Below, one piece after another: positions 1-11,070 of a stretch of 47,350 bases of DNA. The stretch comes from Pseudoduganella buxea (GTDB lineage Bacteria; Pseudomonadota; Gammaproteobacteria; Burkholderiales; Burkholderiaceae_D), in NCBI RefSeq assembly GCF_009720835.1, contig NZ_WNKZ01000044.1, positions 1 through 47,350 of the forward strand. Direction: 5' to 3'. The position numbers and the translations under genes were made by a program. The number at the start of each line of letters is the position of its first letter. Position 1 is the first letter of the stretch. A model generated the notes under the pieces. It was not told the DNA's origin. It did no database searches and worked only from the letters and a program-made list of their open reading frames with translations.

Positions 1-2
1 CG

Positions 3-920
3 ATCGCGTGCGCCGTGCTGGCCGTGGGTGCCGACTGGCAGCGCCGGCTGCAGGCGCGCGAATGCGCCCTGCTGCGCACCCGGCTGGCCCAGGAACAGGG
101 CCTGCGCGACCACGCCGAGCGGGCCTTGCGCGCTACCCAGGCCAGTTTATGCCGCCTGGCCGCAAACCGCCAGGCCGACCGTGAAGCCACCCGCGCCGCC
201 AGCCGCGACGCCGAACGGCGCCGCATCGGCCGCGACATCCACGACGACCTGGGCCAGCGCCTGCTGGCCCTGCAGCTCGACATTGGCGGCCTGCACGGCG
301 ATCCCCGCCTGCCGCCATGGCTGCGCCAGCACACCGAACGGATCGAACGCCACGTGGGACTGACCACCGCCTCGCTGCGCGCCATCATCAACGACCTGCG
401 CCCGGCCGCGCTGGACGGGGGGCTGCGCCAGGCCGTGCGCTGCCAGGTGGAGGAATTCGCCCGCCGCACGGGCCTGCGCTGCCGGCTCGACGCCGCCGGC
501 CTGGATGGCGTGCCGGCCATCGGCCCGACGCCGTGCGCCGCGGCCGAGACGGCCGTGTTCCGCATCCTGCAGGAAACACTGTCGAACGTGCTGCGCCATG
601 CCGCCGCCACCGAGGTGCACGTGGCGCTGCACCGCGACGCCAACGGCCTGGTGTTGACAGTACGGGACAACGGCGTCGGCATGAAAGCCGAGGCCGCCAC
701 AGGCGCGGGCCTGGCCGGCATGGCCGAGCGCGTGGCCGCCGCCGGCGGGCGCCTGGACCTCGACAGCCGGCCGGGCCGCGGCACGACCTTGACGATCGCC
801 GTGCCGTTGCTGGCCGGCGCCGTACTGCCCGACGGGGCGCCTGCCGCGAATGACGTGCAGCATCACGGGAAGCACCACGTCCAGCATCACGCCAGGAATC
901 ACACCGAGTATTGCGGTTAG
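3..920 (+). CDS. sensor histidine kinase, NarL/UhpB (HisKA_3) type, 5' end outside window
   Basis: Two-component sensor kinase of the NarL/DegS class, which autophosphorylates a histidine and passes the phosphate to a LuxR-type response regulator. The frame is open to the window edge. The first visible residues are hydrophobic and look like the end of a membrane helix, so the GTG at 15 is probably not the true start. A coiled-coil linker leads to the phosphoacceptor motif ERRRIGRDIHDDLGQ (visible residues about 68-82), then a HATPase domain with the N box (QETLSNVLRHA), a DNGVGM G1 box and a GRGTTL G2-like box. The tail is odd: a short histidine-rich extension (HHGKHHVQHHARNH), possibly metal binding. 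The partner regulator is presumably upstream, outside the window. The family is clear; the signal sensed is unknown. Confidence 0.9.
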   Translation: MACAVLAVGADWQRRLQARECALLRTRLAQEQGLRDHAERALRATQASLCRLAANRQADREATRAASRDAERRRIGRDIHDDLGQRLLALQLDIGGLHGDPRLPPWLRQHTERIERHVGLTTASLRAIINDLRPAALDGGLRQAVRCQVEEFARRTGLRCRLDAAGLDGVPAIGPTPCAAAETAVFRILQETLSNVLRHAAATEVHVALHRDANGLVLTVRDNGVGMKAEAATGAGLAGMAERVAAAGGRLDLDSRPGRGTTLTIAVPLLAGAVLPDGAPAANDVQHHGKHHVQHHARNHTEYCG

Positions 921-950
921 CCAGCCAAACCCCCGCTGCGCGCCGCACGC

Positions 951-979
951 CCGGGCGAAGTTCCGCCCGGCTTACTTTT
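951..979 (+). terminator. candidate rho-independent terminator after the histidine kinase
   Basis: A 7-bp GC stem (CCGGGCG at 951-957 pairing with CGCCCGG at 964-970) with a 6-base loop is followed by CTTACTTTT. It lies 30 nt after the kinase stop and before the diguanylate cyclase start. The T-run is interrupted, so this is moderate evidence. Confidence 0.45.
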
Positions 980-1019
980 CACCTCAACAAAACTACGTGT
1001 TATCACGAACGGGACCTCC

Positions 1020-2024
1020 ATGAACACGCAAATCCTCCGGCAACAAGCTGCGGTCGTCGCACCGCACGGGGCTGCTTACAGGCTGCTGGAACTTCTGGTT
1101 ATACCAACCTTCGTCCTCGATGCCCAGTGCCGGGTGATCGTGTGGAACCGCGCCTGCGAGCGCCTGACGGGCGTCCCGGCGCGCGAGATGCTGGGCACGC
1201 GGGACGCGTGGCGCTGCTTCTACGGCAAGGCCCGCCCTACCCTGGCCGACCTGGTGATCCAGCGCCGCACAGGCGAGGTGCCGACCCTGTACGACAGCCA
1301 CCAGCGCCTGTGCGAGGACGGCGCCCACCTTGCCGCGCAAAGCTGGTGCGACATGCCGCGCGCGCCGCGCCGGCGCTACCTGGCCGTCGACGTCAGCCCC
1401 ATCGTCGACGACGACGGCAACGTCACGGCCGTGGTGGAGACCTTGCGCGACATGACGGACGAGAAGCAGGCCCAGATCGCGCTGGAGCAGCTGGCCACGC
1501 GCGACGGCCTGACAGGGCTGGCCAATCGCCGCTGTTTCGACGACACGCTGCAAGCCGAATGGCAGCGCGCGCTGCGCCAGCACCAGCCGCTGTCGCTGCT
1601 GATGGTCGATGTCGACAGCTTCAAGCAGTACAACGACGCCCATGGCCACGTGGGCGGCGATGAATGCCTGCAGCGCATCGCCACCGCGGTGGCGAGCGAA
1701 ATGCGCGCCAACGACCTGGTGGCCCGCTACGGCGGCGAGGAATTCGCCGTCATCCTGCCGAACCAGTCGCTGAAGGGGGCGGCCATCGTGGCCGAACGCA
1801 TCCGCTGCCGGGTCGAAAGCCTGAACCTGCCGAACCTGGGCGCAGCCAAGCGGTGCGTCACCGTCAGCATCGGCGCCGCCACGGCGCTGCCGTCGCCGGA
1901 AACGGAAGCGGGCCAGCTGATCGCCACGGCCGACGCCGCGCTGTACCGCGCCAAGCACATGGGCCGCAACCGCATCAGCCTGACGCGCGAGGCCGACGGC
2001 GAGCTGCCCGCCTACACGGTGTAG
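1020..2024 (+). CDS. PAS domain diguanylate cyclase
   Basis: Makes cyclic di-GMP from two GTP. The 334-residue protein has an N-terminal PAS domain (about residues 20-140; VLDAQCRVIVWNRACERLTG is a typical PAS start) and a C-terminal GGDEF domain (about 150-325) with DGLTGLANRR and an active-site GGEEF at residues 238-242. An inhibitory-site motif RAND (229-232) lies exactly five residues before it, so product feedback inhibition is likely. No signal peptide or membrane segment is seen, so it should be cytoplasmic, with the PAS domain as sensor. The ATG at 1020 has a GGGACC-like ribosome site just upstream. Its 3' end overlaps the convergent protease gene by 13 nt. Confidence 0.93.
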   Translation: MNTQILRQQAAVVAPHGAAYRLLELLVIPTFVLDAQCRVIVWNRACERLTGVPAREMLGTRDAWRCFYGKARPTLADLVIQRRTGEVPTLYDSHQRLCEDGAHLAAQSWCDMPRAPRRRYLAVDVSPIVDDDGNVTAVVETLRDMTDEKQAQIALEQLATRDGLTGLANRRCFDDTLQAEWQRALRQHQPLSLLMVDVDSFKQYNDAHGHVGGDECLQRIATAVASEMRANDLVARYGGEEFAVILPNQSLKGAAIVAERIRCRVESLNLPNLGAAKRCVTVSIGAATALPSPETEAGQLIATADAALYRAKHMGRNRISLTREADGELPAYTV

Positions 2025-3709
2025 AACACGCCGACCGGCAAGCTGGGCGCCAGGCCGGCGATGAATTCGGCCGACTCGGAGAAGTCCAGCAATGCCTGGG
2101 CGCGCGACACGCCGTGCGCCAGGTTGTCGACGTGCCAGGCAAAGCCGCCCGGATCGGGCGCGCGGTCCAGCACGTTCTGGTACAGGCGCGTGACGTAGGC
2201 GGCATCGTCGAGGCGGCCATTGGCGGCGACGAATTCGGCGCTGCCGACGAAGCTGTCCGCGATGCCGACCAGGCTCGCGCCGGCGTCCTGTTGCGCCAGC
2301 CAGTAGGCCATGCCGCCCGGGTCGGGCGCACGGTCGAAGACGGCCTGGTACAGCCGGTACAGCTGGCCCGCGCCGCCGCCGGCCAGGTCCAGCGCGATGC
2401 CGCCGTCGGCGAACACGAGCCGCTCCACGTTCACCAGCACATCCTCGACACCGTTGCCGCCGACGGTCACGCCGGTGCCGCCGACGGCCAGCCGGTAGTC
2501 GGCAACCTTGCCGGCGAAGACGACCGTATCGAGCCCGGCGCCGCCATCGATGGTGACGCTGGCGGCGGGCGCGACGATGCGGTCGTTGCCGGGCGTGCCG
2601 TCGGCGGCGGCGGCCACGTCGCCCACGCGCACGACGCGGTCGGCGAACTGCAGCAGCTCGATTCCGACCAGCGTGTCGCTGCCGTCGCCGCCCACGGCGA
2701 TGCCGCCGCTGCCGGCCGCCACCGTATAGCGCGCGTAGCTGCCCGCGAAGACGACCGTATCGATGCCGGCGCCACCGTCGATGGTGTCGTTGCCGGCCCC
2801 CGCGTGAATCACGTCCGTGCCGGCGCCGCCGCGCAGCAGGTTGCCCAGGTCGTTCGCATGAATGGTCGTGTCGCCCGAGCCCGCGATGGCGCCCTGCACG
2901 GCAACGCCGTAGGCGATGGACAGGTTGTTCAGTCCTGGCGCCGTTTCGCTGAAGCTGCCCGCGTTCAGGTTGATGACGGCCGCGCCCGTGCAGGCGGAAA
3001 AATCGATGGTGTTGTTGCCGCCCGCGTCCCAGATGCACTGGGGCGTCGCATCGGCGGCAAAGGCATACACATCGTCGCCGGCGTGCCAGCCCGTGTTGGC
3101 GCCATACAGGTACTGGATCGCCTGGATGTCGTACAGCATCGGCGTGGTGGCGTAGTGGCGGTTGACGTTCCAGCTGGTCGGCTGGTCATACGACATCTGC
3201 GTGTAGTCGCCGTTGTCCGTGGCCGCCGGCAGGAAGGGCCCGGAGCCGCCGCCGCCGGTGGAGTCGTAGTCGCCCGGGTGCTTCAACCCCAGCAGGTGAC
3301 CGATCTCGTGCACCAGCACGGCCGGACCGTAGCTGCCCGGCGTGAACACGCTGTTGTAGCCGTTCTGGATATTGGTGTACATGGCCAGCGACGTCACGCC
3401 CGTGCCCGGCAGGTAGGCATAGGCGCTGCTTTCGCGGCCCTGGTCGTTGCTGCCGAACAGCAGGTTGCCACCGCTGGCGACCTGCTCGAACGTGACGTTG
3501 GCAACGCCGGCCCACTTGGCCAGCGCCTCGCGCACGGCGCCCTGCTGGGCCTCGGTCATGGCGCGAAAGCCGTTGCGGTCGTCGGCGCTGGCCCCGGAGG
3601 GCGAGCGCGTCAGGAAACTGTAGGTCAGGGTGACGGGCGCGCCGGCCACGCCGGTCCAGCTGTTGTAGACCAGCGCGTCGATGGCGTTGTTACCGGTGTC
3701 GAGACTCAT
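2012..3709 (-). CDS. serralysin-like M10 metalloprotease with RTX repeats and DUF4214 tail
   Basis: Secreted calcium- and zinc-dependent metalloprotease, 565 residues from the ATG at 3709. Metzincin zinc motif HEIGHLLGLKH at residues 134-144 and a Met-turn QMSY near 172. RTX nonapeptide-like repeats follow (GGAGTDVIH, AGAGNDTID, GGAGIDTVV at about 294-320, with further degenerate copies). The C-terminus carries two DUF4214-like repeats (YRLYQAVFDRAPDPGG and YQNVLDRAPDPGG). There is no N-terminal signal peptide, as expected for type I secretion guided by a C-terminal signal; no transporter genes are adjacent. The longer frame up to 3862 adds basic, low-homology residues, so the internal ATG is preferred, although it lacks a clear Shine-Dalgarno. 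Its stop lies inside the end of the convergent cyclase gene. Confidence 0.9.
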   Translation of the reverse strand: MSLDTGNNAIDALVYNSWTGVAGAPVTLTYSFLTRSPSGASADDRNGFRAMTEAQQGAVREALAKWAGVANVTFEQVASGGNLLFGSNDQGRESSAYAYLPGTGVTSLAMYTNIQNGYNSVFTPGSYGPAVLVHEIGHLLGLKHPGDYDSTGGGGSGPFLPAATDNGDYTQMSYDQPTSWNVNRHYATTPMLYDIQAIQYLYGANTGWHAGDDVYAFAADATPQCIWDAGGNNTIDFSACTGAAVINLNAGSFSETAPGLNNLSIAYGVAVQGAIAGSGDTTIHANDLGNLLRGGAGTDVIHAGAGNDTIDGGAGIDTVVFAGSYARYTVAAGSGGIAVGGDGSDTLVGIELLQFADRVVRVGDVAAAADGTPGNDRIVAPAASVTIDGGAGLDTVVFAGKVADYRLAVGGTGVTVGGNGVEDVLVNVERLVFADGGIALDLAGGGAGQLYRLYQAVFDRAPDPGGMAYWLAQQDAGASLVGIADSFVGSAEFVAANGRLDDAAYVTRLYQNVLDRAPDPGGFAWHVDNLAHGVSRAQALLDFSESAEFIAGLAPSLPVGVFYTV

Positions 3710-3871
3710 GGCAGGACGGAAAATGGTCGAAAACCGCCCGATACTAGCATGCCGTCGCGGGCCTGTCGCGCTGGGGAAACACGCGGCATCCCGGCGCTGT
3801 TCATCGGCACCGGGCCGTCGTATTCTGACGCTTGTCGATTCATCATGAAACCATTTGCGCAAGGAGACACC

Positions 3872-6732
3872 GTGCGATTTTCCGCCCTGCCGTCCGCCCT
3901 GAGCTGTTCCCTACTGGTCGCCTGCGCGGCCCTGGTGCTGGCCTTGCCCGCCGCCCGGGCCGCAGCGGCCGCACCGGCCAGCCCCGTGCTGCCCTTCAAG
4001 GCGGCCGAGAAGACCCTGCCGAACGGCCTGAAGGTCATTGTCGTGCCCACGGGCTCTCCCGATCTCGTCACCGTCGAGATTCCCGTGCAGACGGGCTCGC
4101 GCAACGAGATCGAGCCGGGCAAGTCCGGCTTCGCCCACTTCTTCGAGCACATGATGTTTCGCGGCACGCCCGCCAATCCGCCGGCGAAGTACCAGCAGAT
4201 GATCGCCCGCGCCGGCGCCCGGCAGAACGCCTATACGAGCGACGACCTGACCAACTACCACATCACGTTCGCCAAGGAAGACCTGGAGGAAGTGCTGAAG
4301 GTGGAGGCCGACCGCTTCCAGAACCTGGCCTACGACGAGGACGTGTTCCGGACGGAGGCGCGTGCCGTGCTGGGCGAGTACAACAAGAACAGCGCCAACC
4401 CGGTGCAGAAGATGCTGGAAGTGATGCGCGAGGCCGCCTTCACGACGCACACGTACGGCACACGACGATGGGCTTCCTGAAAGACATCGAGGACATGCCG
4501 AACCAGTATGCCTACTCGAAGGTGTTCTTCGACCGCTGGTACCGGCCCGAACGCACCACCATCATCGTCGCCGGCGACGTGGTGCCGGCGCGCGCCTTCG
4601 CGCTGGTGGAAAAATACTGGGGCCGCTGGCAGCGCGGCAGCTACCGGGCCAGCGTGCCGGTGGAGCCGCCGCCGCAAGGCCCGGCGTACCGGCACGTCAC
4701 ATGGACCACGCCGACCCTGCCCTGGGTGGCGCTGGGCGTGCGGGCGCCACGCTTCTCCGTCGTCGACAAGGAGGGAGCCGCGCTGGCGATGCTGCTGTCG
4801 CTGGCCTACGGCGAGACGTCGCCCCTCTACAAGCGCCTGGTGCAGGACGAGCAGAAGGTCGATCAGCTGCTGACCTACACGCCCGAGCGGGTCGACCCCA
4901 CCTTGTGGATACTGGGCGCGCGCGTCAAGCGCGCCGGGGATACGCTGGCCGTGCGCGACGCCATGCTCGCGACGATGGCCGGGCTGCGCGACACGCCGCT
5001 GCCGGCCGCCAAGCTGGCCGACGGCAAGGCCGCCATGAAATACGGCCTGATCCGCTCGCTGGACAACACCGAGCGGATCGCCGCGACCCTGGCCAGCTAC
5101 GTCCACTTCGAGCGTTCCTACGACACCCTGAACCGCTACTACCGTCTCATCGACAGCCTGACGCCGGCGGACCTGCAGGCTGCGGCCCGCACCTGGCTGC
5201 GCGACGAAGGCCTGGTGCTCCTGACCCTCGCACATGGCGAGGCCGACCCCGCGCTGGCGCAACTGCCGGGCCTGGCCTCGTTCGCCGCGCCGGCCGGCAA
5301 GGCGGCCTTCGACGTCACCGTGCAGAAGACGGCCCTGCCACAGGTGCGCTACAAGCTGATGTTCGCGGCCGGCTCGGCCCACGACCCGGCCGGCAAGGAA
5401 GGCCTGGCGGCGCTGACGGCGGCGATGGTGGCCGCCGGCGGCTCGCTCGAGCGCAAGGTCGACGAAGTGACGAAAGCCCTGTTCCCGATGGCCGGCAGCT
5501 TCGACGCCCGCGCCGACAAGGAACTCACCACCTTCACCGGCTCGGTGCACCGCGACAAATGGACCGAGTTCCAGGAAATCGCCATGCCGCTGCTGCTGTC
5601 GCCCGGTTTTCGGGAGGAAGACTTCCGGCGCTTGCGGGACGCGCAGAAGAACGCGCTGGACGTGGACCTGAAGAACAATAACGAGGAGGAGCTGGCCAAG
5701 GAGCGGCTGCAGGCCAACGTCTTCGCCGGTACCGGCTACGCCCACCCCGTCCTGGGCACGGCGCGCGGGATCGACGCCATCACCCTGGACGACGTCAAGG
5801 CCTTTTACCGGCAGGCCTACGCGCGCGGCGCCATCAAGGTCGCCATTGCCGGCGACGTGACGGAGGCGATGGTGGAACAACTGAAGACGCAGCTGGCGCG
5901 GCTGCCGGCGGGCACCGGCCTGCCCGCCACGTCGGTGCCCGCCGGGCGCATGCCGCAGGGGCTGGAGGTGGAGATCGTGCAGAAGGACACGCGCGCCACG
6001 TCGATCTCGTTCGGCCTGCCCCTGACGGTGACGCGCGCCCATCCGGACTTCCCCGCCCTGTGGCTGGCCAAGACGTGGCTGGGCGAACACAGGGCCTCGA
6101 GCGGTGTGCTGTACCAGCGCATGCGCGAACTGCGTGGGCTGAACTACGGCGACTACGCGTATATCGAGGCCTTCCCGCGCGGGATGTTCCAGTTCTTCCC
6201 CGATCCGAACGTGGCCCGCAAGGCACAGCTGTTCGAGATCTGGCTGCGCCCGGTGGTGCCGGACAATGCCCACTTCGCCTTGCGCCTGGCCCTGGCGGAG
6301 CTGGACAAGATGCTGGCCGACGGCCTGTCGCAGGCCGACTTCGACAGCACCCGCAACTACCTGATGAAGAATGTCTTCCTGATGACGTCGACGCAGGACC
6401 AGCAGCTGGGCTACGCCCTCGATTCGCGCTGGTACGGCACCGTGGAATTCACGAAGCTGATGCGGGACGGCCTGGCCAGGTTGACGGTGGCGGACGTGAA
6501 CGCCGCGATGCGACGGCACCTGTCGTCGAAGAACCTGTCGGTAGTGATGGTGACGAAGGATGCGGCGGGCCTGAAGGAGAAACTGCTGTCCGATGCCTTC
6601 TCGCCCATCAAGTATGACGGTAACAAGGCCCAGGCGGTGCTGGAGGAAGACAAGGCCGTCGGTGCGATGAAGCTGGGCTTGCGGCCGGAGGCGGTGCGGA
6701 TCGTGCCGGTGACGGCGGTGTTCGCGAAGTAA
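3872..6732 (+). pseudogene. M16 (pitrilysin/insulinase) zinc peptidase, single-base frameshift
   Basis: Periplasmic or secreted two-unit M16 peptidase, about 953 residues if one base is restored. The GTG at 3872 follows AAGGAG (3861-3866) at good spacing and opens a signal peptide (MRFSALPSALSCSLLVACAA, ending near ALPAARA). The inverted zinc motif HFFEH is at residues 89-93, with the downstream ligand region TEARAVLGEY (E162/E169). At about 4459 the frame breaks: the first frame ends after TYG in a short run to TGA at 4480, while the family sequence HTTMGFLKDIEDMPNQY continues in the next frame to 6732. Restoring one C (GGC-CAC instead of GGCAC) joins them. The second half is an inactive M16 unit, normal for the family. 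This may be a read error rather than a real inactivation. Confidence 0.85.
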
Positions 6733-6750
6733 AGCGCGCGGACGAAGACG

Positions 6751-6782
6751 AAAAAAGCGCCGCACGAAGCGGCGCTTTTTTT
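6751..6782. terminator. bidirectional rho-independent terminator
   Basis: Stem GCGCCGC (6757-6763) and GCGGCGC (6769-6775) with loop ACGAA, flanked by A6 on the left and T7 on the right, so it reads as an intrinsic terminator on both strands. It sits between the convergent M16 peptidase and prolyl oligopeptidase genes and serves both. Confidence 0.9.
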
Positions 6783-6793
6783 GTGCGGCGACC

Positions 6794-9022
<2,229 letters not shown>

Positions 9023-9225
9023 GTGTGCTGTGTCCTTATGGTTGTGATCCCGCTCGGGGCGGATCGGCAGATGATAGCGTGAACCCAGGAAAATAAAAGC
9101 GGTAAGGTCACGGGAGGTGGCGTGGATTATTCGGCAAAAAACGGTTGTTGCATGGTGCTTCGCTTCATCATCTTGTCACAATGCAAGATTAAGATGGGCG
9201 GCATTCCCGCTTCCCCGATGCCACC

Positions 9226-11067
9226 GTGACCTCCGCGACCGCCCTGTTGTTTCCCGTCCTGCCCGCCGCCAACCTGACCCACCTGCATGCGGACGGCGAC
9301 CGGCTGACGGCGGCCTACCTGCGCGACATCCTCGCCCGGCGGCAGCTGACGGCCCTGTTCCAGCCCATTATCCACATGGGCACGGGCGACATCGTCGGCT
9401 ACGAGGGGCTGATCCGGGGCCCGTCCGACAGTCCCCTGCATGCGCCGATGAGCCTGTTCAAGGCGGCCCGCGACAACGGCCTGATGCGCGAAGTGGAGTC
9501 GCTGTGCCGCAGGGTCGTGCTGGAGCGCTTCGCCGAACTGGCGCTGCCGGGCCGGTTGTTCCTGAATGTCAGCCCGGACTGCCTGCTGCCGCAGCGCCCC
9601 GGCAGCCATGGCGAGACGCTCGACACGATCCGCCAGATCGGCATCGCGCCCGAGCGCGTCATCATCGAGCTGACGGAGAACCAGCCCACCTACGACTACG
9701 CGCTGATGCGCGACGCCGTGCTGCACTACCGCGACATGGGCTTCGGCATCGCCATCGACGACCTGGGCGAAGGCTTTTCCAGCCTGCGGCTGTGGTCCGA
9801 GCTGCGGCCGGAATACGTCAAGATCGACATGCACTTCATCCAGGGCATCAACCACGACGCCGTCAAGCTGCAGTTCGTCCGCTCGATCCAGCAGATCGCC
9901 GAGAAATCGGACACGCTGGTGATCGCCGAAGGCATCGAGACGCAGGCCGAGCTGCTGGTGCTGCGCGACCTGGGCATCGGCTTCGCCCAGGGCTACCACC
10001 TGGGCCGGCCCCATCCGACACCGGCCAGGGCGCTGCCGGCCGAGGTGGCCCAGGCCCTGTCGCGCAACGGCGTGGCCGTCTACCCGCAACGCCAGGCGGA
10101 GAACACCAGCGTGAGCATCCTGAAACTGCTGCACCGGGTCGCGGCCGTGCCGCCGTCGATGACGAACAACGAGGTGTATGAGCTGTTCCTGCGCGAGCCG
10201 AAGCTGCTGATCGTGCCCGTGGTGGATGAGGATGTGCCGCTGGGCCTGATTTCCCGCTTCGACGTCATCGAGCACTTCGCCCGGCCCTACCAGCGCGAGC
10301 TGTACGGCAAAAAATCCTGCCGCCAGTTCATGGACAGCACGCCCCTGATCGCCGACAAGGACACGAGCCTGCAGGATTTGTCATACCGGATGGTGGAGTC
10401 GGACGCCCACCACCTGTTCAACGGCTTCATCATCACGGACGAAGGCCGCTACCTGGGCATGGGTACGGGCCACGACCTGATGCGCGAGATCACGCAGATG
10501 CAGATCAACGCGGCCCGCTACGCCAATCCGCTGACGCAGCTGCCCGGCAATGTGCCCATCAACGAGCACATCGACCGCTTGCTGGCCAGCGGCACGCGTT
10601 TCTGGGTGTGCTACTGCGACCTGGACCACTTCAAGCCGTTCAACGACGTGTACGGCTACCGCCGCGGCGACGACGTGATCCAGCTGGCGGGGCGCATCCT
10701 GTCCGGCCATTGCGATCCGGACCGGGACTTCGTCGGCCATATCGGCGGCGACGACTTCATGCTGCTGTTCCAGAGCGAGGATTGGGAAAGCCGCTGCGCC
10801 GCCATCCTGGCCGAGTTCGCCGGCAGCATCACGGCCTTCTACAGCAACGACGATTGCGAGCGGGGCGGTTATTTCAGCGAGGACCGGCAAGGCCGGAAGG
10901 TATTTTATTCGCTGATGAGCCTGTCGCTGGGTGTCATCAAGGTGGAACCGCGCCAGTATTATTCGCACCACCAGATCGCCACCAGCGCGGCCGAGGCGAA
11001 GAAGCAGGCCAAGAAGATCCATGGCAACAGCCTGTTCCTCGACCGGCGCCAGGAGCCGCAGCGCTAG
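9226..11067 (+). CDS. EAL-CBS-GGDEF hybrid cyclic di-GMP protein
   Basis: Probable cyclic di-GMP phosphodiesterase, 613 residues, cytoplasmic. The EAL domain is N-terminal (about 30-280) and appears catalytically complete: EGL at 60-62, NVSP, ELTEN, the IDDLGEGFSS loop, VKID and EGIET, then QGYHLGRP. A CBS-pair-like region follows (about 300-430; LLIVPVVDEDVPLGLISRFDVIEHF and FIITDEGRYLGMGTGHDLM). The C-terminal GGDEF domain has GGDDF at about 507-511 instead of GG(D/E)EF and no RxxD inhibitory site, so it may be a weak cyclase or a GTP-binding regulatory module. The start is a GTG; no in-frame alternative lies before the stop at 9190. Domain order EAL first is the reverse of the common GGDEF-EAL arrangement. 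Confidence 0.92.
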   Translation: MTSATALLFPVLPAANLTHLHADGDRLTAAYLRDILARRQLTALFQPIIHMGTGDIVGYEGLIRGPSDSPLHAPMSLFKAARDNGLMREVESLCRRVVLERFAELALPGRLFLNVSPDCLLPQRPGSHGETLDTIRQIGIAPERVIIELTENQPTYDYALMRDAVLHYRDMGFGIAIDDLGEGFSSLRLWSELRPEYVKIDMHFIQGINHDAVKLQFVRSIQQIAEKSDTLVIAEGIETQAELLVLRDLGIGFAQGYHLGRPHPTPARALPAEVAQALSRNGVAVYPQRQAENTSVSILKLLHRVAAVPPSMTNNEVYELFLREPKLLIVPVVDEDVPLGLISRFDVIEHFARPYQRELYGKKSCRQFMDSTPLIADKDTSLQDLSYRMVESDAHHLFNGFIITDEGRYLGMGTGHDLMREITQMQINAARYANPLTQLPGNVPINEHIDRLLASGTRFWVCYCDLDHFKPFNDVYGYRRGDDVIQLAGRILSGHCDPDRDFVGHIGGDDFMLLFQSEDWESRCAAILAEFAGSITAFYSNDDCERGGYFSEDRQGRKVFYSLMSLSLGVIKVEPRQYYSHHQIATSAAEAKKQAKKIHGNSLFLDRRQEPQR

Positions 11068-11070
11068 TCC

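Noticed and set aside
2400..2900. Short GC-rich repeats
   Set aside because: Explained by the glycine-rich RTX repeats of the serralysin-like protease.
1664..4480. 938-residue plus-strand frame running into the M16 peptidase
   Set aside because: Only its last 200 residues are real (the N-terminal part of the M16 peptidase from 3872). The rest is antisense of the RTX protease.
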